Made by a program: the position numbers and the translations under genes. Positions 32,110 to 43,034 of a stretch of DNA of 64,000 bases are shown here, piece by piece. Numbering within the stretch: position 1 is the stretch's first letter; every line of letters begins with the position of its first letter. The notes under the pieces were generated by a model. That model was not told where the DNA came from. It did no database searches and saw only the letters and a program-made list of their open reading frames with translations. This DNA is from Ambrosia x helenae (Eukaryota > Streptophyta > Magnoliopsida > Asterales > Asteraceae). The stretch spans positions 135,069,023 to 135,133,022 of the forward strand of contig CM061231.1 in NCBI GenBank assembly GCA_030844895.1, read 5' to 3'.

Positions 32110-35100
32110 AAATGGTTGATTGCCCTGATGAGATATCTGTGGCACGTTGATAGCGGGGCGTCAAGACACATGACGGGACTAAAATAACTCCTCAAAAACT
32201 ATCGATTCATTGATGGAGAATTTGTTGCTTTTGCCGGCAATGAGAAGGGCGGAAAGATAGTTGGGATAGGGGACGTGATTTCTGATGCACTGACTTTGGA
32301 AGATGTGAACTATGTTCCAGAATTGTGCTACAATCTGCTGAGTGTATCACAAGTCTGCGACAAAGGAATCTCAGTGTTATTTAATGACATGGAGTGCATC
32401 TTTCTAAAGCCATGATTCATTCCTCCTACCAATATGATTATGCTTAAATCTCCTAGACAAAATAATACTTATGTGATAAACATGAGAGATGCAAAGTCTG
32501 AATGTCAAATGACATGCTTACTTTCTAAAGCATCCGAGTCAGAGTCACTGCTATGGCACAGGCGATTAGGACATGTTAACTTCAAAAATATTAATAAGCT
32601 TTCAAAACTAAATCTGGTCAGAGGTCTTCCTTCTAAGGAATTCCCTTTTTCTGAAAAATGCTTAGCATGTGCCAAAGGAAAACAACACAAAAAGTCGCAT
32701 AAGTCCAAAGCTGTGAACTCTATAGACTCACCTCTTCAATTATTGCACATGGATCTGTTTGGTCCTATTAGTGTTAAAAGTCTAGCTAAAAAGTCTTATT
32801 GTTTGGTGATAACAGATGATTTTTCCCGATTCACATGGGTGTACTTCTTGGAATACAAAAGTGAAGCTGCTGAGATTCTGATGCTGTTTGTTCCTCTCAT
32901 TGAGAACATAATAAAGACAAAAGTTAGATCAATCCGAAGTGATCACGGAACTGAATTCAAGAATCAAAGTTTCGTGACTTTCTGCAACAACAGAGGAATT
33001 CATCTTCAGTACAGTGCTACGAGAACTCCTCAACAAAATGGTGTTGCTGAAAGGAAAAATCGTACACTTATTGAGGCGGCCAGAACCATGCTTATCGACT
33101 CTAAATTGCCGATCATTTTCTGGGCTGAAGCTGTGAATACCGCCTGTTATGTTCTTAACAGAGTCTTAATTGTAAAGACGCGCGGGAAAACAGGTTATGA
33201 GTTGCTCTTTAAAAGAAAACCTTTGATTGACTACTTCAGGCCTTTTGGATGCTCATGCACGCTGCTTAACAACTACGAGAACATAATGAAGTTTGATGCG
33301 GTTGGAGATGAGTGCTTCTTTGTTGGATACTCCTCAAGTCAAAAAGCTTATAGAGTGTACAACAAACGAACCAAAATGGTTCTCGAGTCTTTTTATGTTG
33401 ATTGGCAGGAATCCAACTCTACCAACACAGGAGCCGGTCCTGACTGGTTCTTTGACGTGGATGTTGTTTTCAACAATTTCAGCATCATTGATGAACAACC
33501 ATCTGAAAATCAAGCGGCCGATCCTTCTCCTCTTGAAGATACTCTTTACTCTTCCGAAGACGATGCAGCACCTTTCACCACCCGATTTTCTCCACTCGTA
33601 GCTGATCCAATTGTTCCCCTTCAGACCACAAATGGTGATGCAACTGTTGAAACTACTCCATCTCCTGAAGGTACTCCAGCTTCAGAAGAAATATCTTCAG
33701 CACAACAGTCTGCAAATGATCCATCCAGTTCGTCGAATCCTGCAGATCACCTTTCCAATCTGCCTTCCCAAATTCAAGAAGAACCAAACATGGGATTTAA
33801 GTCTTCTAAGGATCACCCTGTGGAGAACATCATTGGACCAATATCTGAGGGTGTTCTTACTAGAAATCAGGCAGACAAACTGAATATTGCACTTTCAGCC
33901 TTCTTATCTCAGACGGTACCTTTCAGCATTGAAGACGCTGTCAGAGATGCAAGTTGGGTTGAAGCCATGCAGGATGAGCTGTATCAGTTTAGAAAGCTAA
34001 AGGTTTGGGAACTTGTGGATTTACCTGAAGGAAAGTATCCTATCAGGACAAGATGGGTTTTTCGCAACAAAATGGATGAACGAGGTGTGGTAATTAAGAA
34101 CAAGGCTCGTCTAGTTGTTCAGGGCTTTCGTCAAAAGGAGGGTATTGATTATGAGGAAGTGTTCGCTCCAGTTGCTAGACTTGAAGCCATACGTATCTTC
34201 CTGGCATACGCCTCATACAAGAACTTCAAAGTCTTTCAAATGGATGTGAAGAGTGCATTTCTGTACGGGAAGATCAAAGAAGAAGTCTATGTTTGTCAAC
34301 CCCCGGGTTTTGAAGATCCTCATCATCCCAACAAGTACTACAAACTGGATAAGGCTCTCTATGGACTTCATCAAGCTCCTCGAGCTTGGTATGAGACCTT
34401 ATCTTCATACTTGCTGCAGAATGGGTACACCAGAGGGAAGATCGACATGACTTTGTTCACCAAAGAAGTCAACAAACACTCTATCCTTGTTCAGATTTAT
34501 GTTGATGATATTATCTTTGGCTCCACTGATGAAAACTTATGCAGGGAATTTGAAAGCATCATGAAGTCTCAATTTGAAATGAGCATGATGGGAGAATTAT
34601 CATTTTTCTTAGGCCTGGAAGTGCAGCAGAAAGAAGACGGAATTCTCATCCACCAAGCAAAGTATACAAGAGACATTCTGGCAAAATACAACATGACCGA
34701 CTACAAGCCGTCCAATACTCCTTTTGCGGCCCAAACAACACTTGTACCAGATCTTCAGTGGCCTTCAGTGAATCCTCACACGTATCGATCAATGATTGGC
34801 TCCCTGATGTATCTAACAGCTAGCAGACCAGATATCATGTGGGCAGTTGGATGCTGCGCGCGTTTTGAGTCCAATCCTAAGCAATCGCATGAGACTGCAG
34901 TGAAAAGAGTCTTCCGCTACCTCAAAGGAACACCAAAACTTGGTTTATGGTATCCTAAGAGTGATAACTTTGATCTAATCACTTACTCTGATAGTGATCA
35001 TGCAGGTTGTAGGATCGACAGAAAATCTGTCTCTGGTGGCTGTCAATTTCTGGGTAACCGGCTTGTGTCTTGGCAGAGCAAGAAGCAGACCACCGTGTCC

Positions 35101-35442
35101 ATCTCTACTGCTCAGGCCGAATACACAGCTGCATCCAGTTGTTGCTGTTAGGTGTTATGGATCCAAAATCAGCTTTTGGACTACGGTTTGAATGTCATGC
35201 ATACACCCATTTTTATTGATAATGATGCATGTCGTGACATCGTGAAGAATCCAATTGATCATTCTAAAACCAAACACATTGAAATTAGGATTCACTCAAT
35301 TCGCGATGCGCACGACAAAGGGTACATACAGGTGTTGCCTATAGATACTGCTGATCAAAAGGCAGATATCTTTACAAAAGCTTTCGATAAAACCCGGTTT
35401 CATCAGTTGGTTTCATGGCTTGAGATGATAAATTTTGAATAA
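32110..35442 (+). pseudogene. Copia 3 pol: protease, integrase, RT, RNase H
   Basis: A single frame with three stops: TAA after HMTGLK in the protease (near 32185), TGA near 32412, and TAG at 35149-35151 within RNase H. Protease active site VDSGASRHM; GAG-pre-integrase LLWHRRLGHVNF; integrase with DLFGP, SDHGTEF and GVAERKNRT (DDE); RT with QMDVKSAFLYGKI and IYVDDIIFGS intact; RNase H YSDSDHAG and STAQAEYTAAS, with its tail after the TAG (DHSKTKHIEIR). From 32434 to 35151 it is open for 905 codons, so decay is slight. Confidence 0.9.
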
Positions 35443-36377
35443 AAAAAAAAACTACTTTACTTGTGCATATTTTATAGAAAAATCTTCTTTTCTTTTAAAA
35501 CAAGATTTTTGGGGGAGAAAGTAAACCAGTCTATTCTTAATGCAAAATTAATTCAGGAAATGATAGGAACTAATCATATCTCGTCAGCATGTGAATAGGA
35601 CCCAGAGGATGTTGTGGCCTCAAGCAACGATGTGTCGGTAGATTCAGCCTGGAATCAAGTAAACTGCTACTAGGTGATTAACAATGAAGATCTACACGAA
35701 AAGCTAGATTCCCACTGTGCTTTAGGTCTGCACAAGCTGAGTCCGGTCATACATAGGTTGAGAAATTAAAAGACACAGAAAATTTTGTGCATAGGTAAAT
35801 CAAAAAGACACCTAAGAGTGCAAGCTACCAATGCGGGGCTAAGAAAAACAAAATTTTTTGAAAAACTGAGCAGCAAAAGACACGCAATGTTAGTGACGTG
35901 CAAACATATATAGATAGCTCATCAAACGATCAGATGATCATCTTCTCTGCTTATGGTAACATAGACCTGAAGCTCTCATCATCTGATCAAGATAATGATC
36001 ATCTTCTCTGCTTATGGTAACATAGACCTGGAGCTCTCATCATTATATTTCAATAAACCTTGAGGATCGGTAGGCCAATACCTAGCACACTGTGGGGTCC
36101 ATAAAATTTTCGTCAATATTACCGAAAAACATGATAAACAGCATCGCCAAACACATGTTGAAAGAGAAAAGGCATGGATTTAAGTGGACAAGCATACCGA
36201 CAATTGTTCTTAGGCTGCAGCTATCCAACGGGAAGTTGAAACGGGTTCTGGCAGGTGTGGTTAGTATGATCTTGAATGCAGAAGGTAAGACTTGGCAAAA
36301 CCCCACTTATCTAATGGATTTGGGCTTTAAAACTTACTTATTGGGCCAAATGTTCATCTCTGCGTACTTATTGGGCC
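35443..36377 (+). other. Copia 3 spacer after pol, with PPT-like tract and 62-bp duplication
   Basis: TTTTTGGGGGAGAAA at 35506-35520 looks like a polypurine tract placed where one would expect the element to end. A block of about 62 bp (TCATCTTCTCTGCTTATGG...) is duplicated at 35935-36050. No open frame of note. I infer a decayed LTR here, because an LTR-like promoter follows. Confidence 0.55.
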
Positions 36378-36426
36378 CTGCGCACTTATCTCAAGTGCGC
36401 AGGCCCATCTGTTGACTATATATATA
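36378..36426 (+). promoter_or_regulatory. Internal LTR-like promoter of copia 3
   Basis: CTGCGCACTT, a 5-nt loop, and its exact reverse complement (36378-36402), then TATATATATA at 36417-36426, 15 bases on. The LTR has the same palindrome and nearly the same spacing (28779-28828), and both palindromes are followed by GGCCCA. It lies 0.9 kb upstream of the extra ORF. Confidence 0.65.
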
Positions 36427-36724
36427 GTGAGTCAAATCTGGTTAAAATTTTTTATCTTCTTTAACAGTTTTTACAACCCTAACCATCATCTAAATCTCAT
36501 CATCTTCACCGTTCATTATTATCCTTAATCATCATCATCACAATAATCACCCCAAATCACACCCTAATCACCTCAAATCAAACCTCGTTCACTGTTTGTG
36601 TTTCTCATCTACTGATTAAGGTAGATTTTGTGTTTCTAATGGTTTATTGCTTGAAATTACAGGGATTAAAAGGATGATCTTGATGCATCAGTTGGGTTTT
36701 TAGTGTTATTGGGTTTTTGAATTC

Positions 36725-37080
36725 TTGAAGATCTGCGCACTTGATAATGAACAAGTGCGTACTTGTCTCATATAGACTGCGTACTTGTTTCATGATCATA
36801 CAAGACCTCAAAAACCCTAATGCACTGCGCACTTGTTTGTGTGAACTTAAATCTTGAACGAAGGTTCAAGTGTCTGCGTACTTGCCTAGTACGCAGACCT
36901 GACTGGATTGCTAAGATGTTACCATGCCCGGTTTGACTTGGACTGCGCACTTGACTTGGATCTGCGCACTAACCAAGTGCTCAGTCAAGTATGTGCGCAC
37001 TTGACTGAGCACATGATTCTGATTGACTAAGCTTGGACTGCGCACTTGATAACCTTGCACACTTGGACTTTAAAGAACAA
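36725..37080 (+). repeat. Second leader array, GCGCACTTG form
   Basis: At least five exact GCGCACTTG plus GCGTACTTG, GTGAACTTA and GCGCACTAA variants, between the internal promoter and the extra ORF. Blocks such as AATCTTGAACGAAGGTTCAAG parallel AATCTTAAACGAAAGTTTAAG in the first leader (29640-29660), so the two leaders are homologous. The last base of the word is usually G here and A in the first leader. Confidence 0.8.
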
Positions 37081-37342
37081 TATGACATTCATTTTGACTA
37101 TTAAGACACTTGAACGGACTGCGAACTTAAACACGGACCTTAATGATCTAACAACTGAAATTCAAACGTATCATTGACACCGATGACACCAATCCATCAA
37201 ATCTTAATCCTATGACTATTAAAATTTAAAACCTAAATAAAAAATTAATAAAATCAAAGTCTAAGTTCGTTGTCCGTCTAAGTTTAAGTCTAAAGTCAGT
37301 TATCGGAGATCTAATTGGCTTTTCGTGCTCCTGGTTAAACAG

Positions 37343-39838
37343 ATGGCACTTGACTGGGATCCTAGAGGCATGCACAACCAACCGATGAATCTCGATACTA
37401 ATGATGTCAAGTTTAGAGATGTAGTGACTTGGATAAGACGCAGCAAAGTCGGATTTGCTGTACAGAACGCTGAACCAGTTTACGTTTCCCACATTGAAGA
37501 TTTTTGGAGATCAGCTCGAGTCAAAACTGTATCAAGAGTCAAGCGAATCAACGCAACTGTCCGAAACAAGCTCGTAATCATCACTGAGGACACCGTTCGA
37601 AACGTACTGAGACTGCAAGATCAACCAGGAACTTTCAAATTCATGTCTAAGGCAGATATTCACCAACAATTCAGGAACTTCGGCTACAAGGGTGAATTTG
37701 ACAAGAGAGGCGATGTCAAGAAGAGCCAACTAACAAGAGACTGGAGACTTATCAGTCATGTATTTTTAATATCTCTATGTCACAGAAAGGGAGGCTACAA
37801 TGCTCTCAGTGCTGAATGGTCGACAGCGATGATAAAGATCTGCAAGGACGAAACGTTCAACTTGTCAGGCATGATCTTTGACTACATGGTAAAAAATGCA
37901 GATGCTGGGTCAGGGAAATGGGCAATGTACCCAAGGTTCACACAGATGATGATTAACACTCAACATGATAATCTGCCTCTCGGTGATCAATACATCTTCA
38001 CCAAAGGGGCACGATTCTTCACAGAATGCAACACACCTGACTGGGAACCAATGCTGGAAAATATGTATGCGGCCCAGCGATATCCTGTTGTTATGGAGCT
38101 GTACAACAAAATCAGGAAGAGAAGGTCAGATGCTGCAGAACCCCGACAACAATCCAGAGCTGCTCCTGCACCTGGACCATCTGAACCCACTCCTTCAGCC
38201 CAGCCGACTGCTGAAGAGATTGCCCTAGAAAAATCAAGGGGCAAAAGAGTGGCGACTGAACCTGCTCCATCAAAACCTAGCAAAAAGAAAAGACCAGCAG
38301 GTTTGTTACAAGAAGGGAGAGACACTTTGACACCTGAGCAACTTGAAACTGCTGCAGCTTTACAAGAAGTTGCTGAGTTTGAAAGGGCAGCGAGAAAGAG
38401 AAGAAGAGAGCAGCTACCTGAATCAGAGATTCCTCGTGTTGTAACTCGGGAAGATATTGAGGAACAAGTGGTCTTAGAACACATGTTTGGGCCAGAACAA
38501 CCGAATCAACCAGGGCCTTCCACTGCTGCTGCTCCAGCCCCCAAAGCTCCAGCCCAGAGATCAGCCGAACCATCCTCATCAGCTCCTGCTGCACCTCGTC
38601 GTAAACCGGTGCATCAGGAACTATATGAGAAGCTTGTCAAAGAGGTCGGTAAAACTGCTGCCAGGGAGATCTGCACTTTAAAGAGCGACGTGCACAACAA
38701 CCAGGAGCTTAGAAAGAAAGTAAAGAAGCTCAAACACAAGAATCGAAACATGGAGAAAATCATTAAAGATCAAAGATACATTATCAAGTTTCAGAATGAA
38801 GTTCAAATGCAGATGTTTGAGATGTTCCAAGAATTCAAGAAGCAACAAACAGGTGCTCCCAGCGTTACTTTTAATGAGACTTTCGATTTCGGAAAGTTTT
38901 TGGAGAAGGAGAAAGAGAAAGAAAGGATTGCCGAGGAAAGTGAGGTTGATGAAGTGAGCGAAGATGAGATGCCAGAGAGATTCGTGGAGATGGGAATGGA
39001 CGAAGAAGTGGTTTATGAGACATCTGATGGGCACAAGTTGGATCCCGAAAGATCAACTTGGTTTCCTCGAAAGCCCATCACCATTCCAGCCTTACATCAG
39101 AATATCCATCACACCAAGTCTGCTCACCAGGAGAAGATCATCTCCTGGAAATATGATGAAGAAAAGAAGTTGTTTGCTGTGAAAAGGAGAGGGGGAGTGA
39201 TACAATATTTCAAAGGTCAAAAGGAGCTGAAATCTCTCCCCCGATGAGATATCCGGGAGCTAAGCAGGGCCCCTTTCATCAATCACTCCCTCGACTCTCA
39301 AGCTGCCATGGTCGAGTGGTTTATTAAGAAGGAATGTGACACAGATTTTCAAATCCTGAAGCCACAAAAACCAAGAAGGAGAATATCCAAGAAAAGAATC
39401 GATCCAGCAACCGGACGTGGGATGATAACTTATGTGATTGACCCTCCACAGGTCGTCACACGAGTCCCTATTAGATCTGAGCTTCCAGTGATGCTGAGGG
39501 ATTTCAAAAAGTGGTTTTACGACAGCAACACTAGTGAAGCTGTCATTAAACTGCAGGACGATTCAGAGGCTTTAAGGATTTTGGATCCTGTGGACGTGTT
39601 TGCACTCAATTTGTCAGATCTGAATATGTTGTTTGCAAATCAGATCAATGTGGGTGCCGGGAACACGTTGTTTGAAGAAGCTGTGTTGTTTAGAAGGGCT
39701 GTGGATAGAGCCATGAATCTGAAAAGAGAGCTGCTTGAGATAATCGACATGATCAATGCAGCAGATAAAGAAAAGGATGATAGAGAGAAGGCTGCTCATG
39801 CTGCTGCTGCTGCTGGTGCAGAAAACTACTCAACCTGA
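37343..39838 (+). CDS. Extra ORF of copia 3 (accessory protein, one internal TGA)
   Basis: ATG at 37343 (MALDWDPRGMHNQPMN). The frame is open to a TGA at 39245-39247 and then continues in the same frame to 39838; about 830 codons in all. N-terminal ~260 residues: globular (VSHIEDFWRSARVKTVSRV, TVRNVLRLQDQPGTF, GMIFDYMVKNAD, YPRFTQMMI). Middle: Pro/Ala/Ser-rich linker with a basic KPSKKKRP patch. About residues 430-510: Lys/Glu-rich coiled coil. Then an acidic stretch and, past the TGA, a conserved-looking C-terminal part (VEWFIKKECDTDFQI). No signal peptide or membrane segment, so not envelope-like. The N-terminal part resembles accessory proteins of composite SIRE-like elements that automatic annotation has labelled longin-like; that is from memory. 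Function unknown. It has its own promoter-like module and leader. Confidence 0.75.
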
Positions 39839-40016
39839 AGTCGAGACTGCTTCAAAGGTACATACAGAAGAACCTGCAACAGTAGCCGATCCTGAAGGAA
39901 CTGCAACAGAATCAACTCAAGCTCCTCAAGCAACTGAAGAAGATCCAGTCGCGTTATACATGCAAGACCCCCCTGAACAGGTTGAGGGGGAGGAAAGCGA
40001 GGTGGAGATAGATTGA
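39756..40016 (+). pseudogene. Frameshifted tail of the extra ORF
   Basis: A different frame from the preceding one, overlapping its end. It is Glu/Ala/Thr-rich and ends EGEESEVEID at 40016, just before the PPT. The composition continues that of the extra ORF, so a single indel near 39830 probably separates them. Confidence 0.5.
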
Positions 40017-40043
40017 AGATTGAAGAACTGGTAGCTGTGGTCT

Positions 40044-40054
40044 AGGGGGAGTAT
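40044..40054 (+). promoter_or_regulatory. Copia 3 polypurine tract
   Basis: AGGGGGAGTAT immediately before the 3' LTR. Confidence 0.8.
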
Positions 40055-40512
40055 TGTTGGGTTATATTGAGACCACAGTTACCAGATTAGAGACTTTTGG
40101 TAGTATACTGTATAGATTGATAGTTGAAGGACCTAGTTTGTAATTATAACATAGTTTTTGTTGACAAACCCTAATGCTGCGCACTTAGCAGACGTGCTCT
40201 GCGCACTTAAGCTAAGTGCGCAGGCCCAAGGGTACTCCTATATATAGGATGTGTGTGCACAGCATTGGGGTTAGGGTTTTGGTCATTATCTTTTGTTAGC
40301 ACAAGATAGGTGCGTACTTGCTGTAATCCATGGTTCTTCAGTGTTAAATCATCAATGGAATTATCGTATTATTCATCTTGTGTGTCGGTTCTTACAATAT
40401 TCATCTAGTTTCTTTGATTGTAGAAGATTAGTCACTTAAAACACCTAATTCATAGGTGTTTCTAAGTGATAACGATCTGTGCACTTACAAGATCTAGCTT
40501 TTGGGACTTACA
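40055..40512 (+). mobile_element. Copia 3 3' LTR
   Basis: 458 bp. It differs from the 5' LTR at three positions I can see (ACGTGC/ACGGGC, CAGCAT/CAACAT, TCTGTG/TCTATG). Confidence 0.93.
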
Positions 40513-42700
40513 TCAACATGTCGTGAGTGTTATAGACGATGAGATGTGGAATCATAGCATTTAAAGGCAGACTTGGAGAGTAACCAAGGAAAATGCATTT
40601 TGATGAGCGAGGATGGAGTTTGGACTTGGCATATGGGCGTAGCCATGGAAAACACAAACAACCGAAAGGTTTGAGTTTTGTGTAGGTTGGTGGGGTATGG
40701 TAAAGTTTTTCATAAGGCGTCATATAATTAAGATTTTTGTGGGTAGTCGGTTGATAAGATGCATCGCGGTTTGAAACGCGTGAGACCAAAAAGGGAGAGG
40801 TAAATTAGCATGATAAAGGAGGGACAATCCGGTTTCAACAATATGTCGATGACGACGTTCTGCAACTCCATTTTGTTCCGGGGTGTGTGGTGGGGTAGTA
40901 AAGTGAGAAATACCATTTTGTTGAAGATATGAAGCAAGACCGATGTATTCGCCTCCATTATCCGAAAAGAGGGACACTAGTGGTGTGCGGAAAAAATTTT
41001 CAACTAGTGATTTAAAATGTGGATATAAAGTGGAAACGTCGGATTTCTTTTTAAGAGGATATAGCCAAGTGTATTTAGAGTAGAAATCGACAAAAATCAC
41101 ATAATATGAAAAACCATCATTTGAAGTTTGAACCGGTCCCCAAACGTCCGAATAGACAAGTTCAAGTGGTTTGGAGGCCGTAAAAGAATTTTCACCAAAT
41201 GGTAATTTATGACTTTTATTCAAGGAACATGCATCACAATGAAATAAAGTATTGGACAAATTATTATTAGAAGTCCTAATTTATTTAGTAGTCGTTTTAG
41301 AACTTGAATTGACGGGTGCCCAAGTTTGTGATGCCACGAGAGAAGAGATGTAGGTGCTTTGGTGCTGGAGTTGATTTGCTTGAGAGATGAATGAGAATAG
41401 GATGTGGCATAGTAAACGTCATTAATGTTCACTCCCCGCATTAGGCGCACCCCGTGCGAAGATCCTTAACCACAAAATGAAAAGGAAAAAATTCAACAGA
41501 AGCTTTGTTAGTTTTGCAAAGCTTGGCAACCGAAATAAGGTAATTACGAAGTTTAGGAACGAGTAAAACATTATTTAGTTTTAAAGAGCGAGACGGAGTG
41601 GGAATAGAGGAATGGCCAATGTGAGAAATGGGAAGAGTATTACCATTACCTAGAACGATCTCATCGGGCCCCCTATATTCGGAGAGGTTGTACATGACGG
41701 TGTGGTTAGGTGCGGCATGGTCGGAGGCACTGGAGTCAAACATGAGTGAAGATGAAGAGCTTGCCATAGAAGAATTGACTTGCGGGTTTGAGGATGGCTT
41801 TGAGACCTCAATGTTGTTGTTTTGAAAAAAACGAGCAAGCTTCCTGCACTCCTTGGTATCATGTCCTGGAATATTGCAATATTGACAAAAAAACATTGTT
41901 ACGATTAGTATTGTTATTGTGTGGATATGACCCACGATTATTCCTGGGCCCAGATTGATTAGGCTTGTTTTAATAAGACTGATTGGGCCTGTTTGGGTAG
42001 CGAGGCTCATTAGAAGCCCTAGATTGAAAGCGACCAGGCTGTTTGTTTGCAGTGTTGACCGTAGATATGAGAGGCGCCTGTGGTGCCAATTGTGCAGTTT
42101 CCTTTAGCCAGCGTTCATGATCAACCAATTGAGCAAACAATTCAGAAAAGGTGATAGGTGAGGGCCGAGTTTTAAGAGATACAGCAAGGTTCCTGTATTC
42201 ATCATTTAGTTGATTAGTGATATGAACAATGAGATCTTCATCATCAATAGGACGCTGTGCCAGAGCAAGTTCATCAGCGATGGCTTTCATCTCATGAAGA
42301 AATTCGGCCACCGGTTTTGAGCCTTGGGGATTTTTGGAGAGTCTTGCCTTAAGAGAGATGATACGGGATCTTGATTCTCCAGCAAAGCAATCAGTTAGAC
42401 GCTGGAAAATCTGACGAGAAGTTGTTGCTGAGGTAACAATAGGTTGAATGGTGTCTGTGCAGCTTCCGAGAAGAGCTCCGAGAAGGATTTGGTCTTGTCG
42501 GTACCAGATACGGTAGGCCGGATTTGGCTTGTCTTGTAGGATCTTCGGTGGTGGCTCGGTAATTCCATCAACGTACTGGTCAAGATCAAGACCAATCAAC
42601 GTGGATAGGACTTGTTTTCTCCAAGCAGGAAAGTTGTGAGAGGTAAGTTTGATTGGAAAGTGTGTGTGTGTGTTGTGATTTCAATGATGGTTTCTGCCAT
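40513..42700 (-). pseudogene. Copia 2 gag, protease and integrase half
   Basis: ATG at 42700 (MAETIIEITTHT) lies on a CA microsatellite whose length puts it out of frame with the gag body (42599-41970: capsid with LGALLGSCTDTIQPI, AEFLHEMKAIADELAL). After a frame change: knuckle CQYCNIPGHDTKEC, protease DSSASDHAAPN (DSSA instead of DSGA), pre-integrase LLSWHHKLGHPS, and integrase with SDVWGP, FSDNGGEY and GVAERRHRH (DDE present). It is interrupted at 40513 by the target duplication and copia 3; the pol frame resumes at 28634. Several frameshifts; inactive. Confidence 0.88.
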
Positions 42701-42768
42701 GGATGTTTAACAGAAGAAGAAGAAGAAGAGTTTTAGATCGAAATTTTCTGGCTCAGAGGAGCTTGACA

Positions 42769-42780
42769 GCTCTGATACCA
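42769..42780 (-). promoter_or_regulatory. Copia 2 primer binding site (iMet)
   Basis: TGGTATCAGAGC on the minus strand, directly abutting the 5' LTR. Confidence 0.9.
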
Positions 42781-43029
42781 TATAATAGTATTGATAATAC
42801 TAGAATGTGAATTGTTTTTGTGTTGCTTTTACAATTGATTTACAACAGAATTTATACATGAAGTTACAAGCATAATGAGTCTATACAATTAATACATAGG
42901 AGAGATTTGTGAAGCATGATTTACTCCTAATCTTTGACCACATGTTTTGCTCCTTGATATTGACTTTTGACCACATGATTAGCTCCTTGAGATTGTGTAG
43001 TGTGTTGACTCTTGTCTATATTGCTTATA
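42781..43029 (-). mobile_element. Copia 2 5' LTR
   Basis: 249 bp, the same length as the partner, with TATAAGC..TATTATA ends. The target duplication CCTAG follows at 43030-43034. Confidence 0.92.
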
Positions 43030-43034
43030 CCTAG

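Larger units (their letters stand above)
28635..40512 (+). mobile_element. Copia 3: complete SIRE-like copia with an extra 3' ORF module
   Basis: LTRs of 458 bp (28635-29092, 40055-40512; three differences seen) and perfect target duplications TCAAC (28630-28634, 40513-40517) inside copia 2. Order: LTR, PBS, motif-rich leader, gag, protease-integrase-RT-RNaseH, a PPT-like tract (35506-35520), a spacer with an LTR-like promoter, a second motif-rich leader, an extra ORF (37343-39838), final PPT, LTR. The pol and extra ORF each carry isolated stops, so it is recently dead or just inactive. Confidence 0.93.
26293..43029 (-). mobile_element. Copia 2: Ty1/copia with TATA-type LTR ends, split by copia 3
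   Basis: Minus-strand element. Left (3') LTR 26293-26541 and right (5') LTR 42781-43029 are both 249 bp, with perfect target duplications CCTAG (26288-26292, 43030-43034). The LTR termini are TATAAGC..ATTATA rather than TG..CA. The PBS TGGTATCAGAGC (42780-42769) touches the 5' LTR, and a PPT (TTGCGGGGGCG, 26552-26542) abuts the 3' LTR. Its internal region is in two blocks, 42700-40513 and 28634-26542, separated by copia 3. The two LTRs are almost identical. Confidence 0.93.

Noticed and set aside
29335..37080. CRISPR-like array of short direct repeats
   Set aside because: The words are 7-10 bases, irregularly spaced and in both orientations, inside plant retroelements; there are no cas genes.
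37343..39838. Envelope-like (env) ORF in a SIRE element
   Set aside because: No signal peptide, transmembrane helix or cysteine-rich ectodomain is visible; the protein is charged, with a coiled coil and a basic patch.
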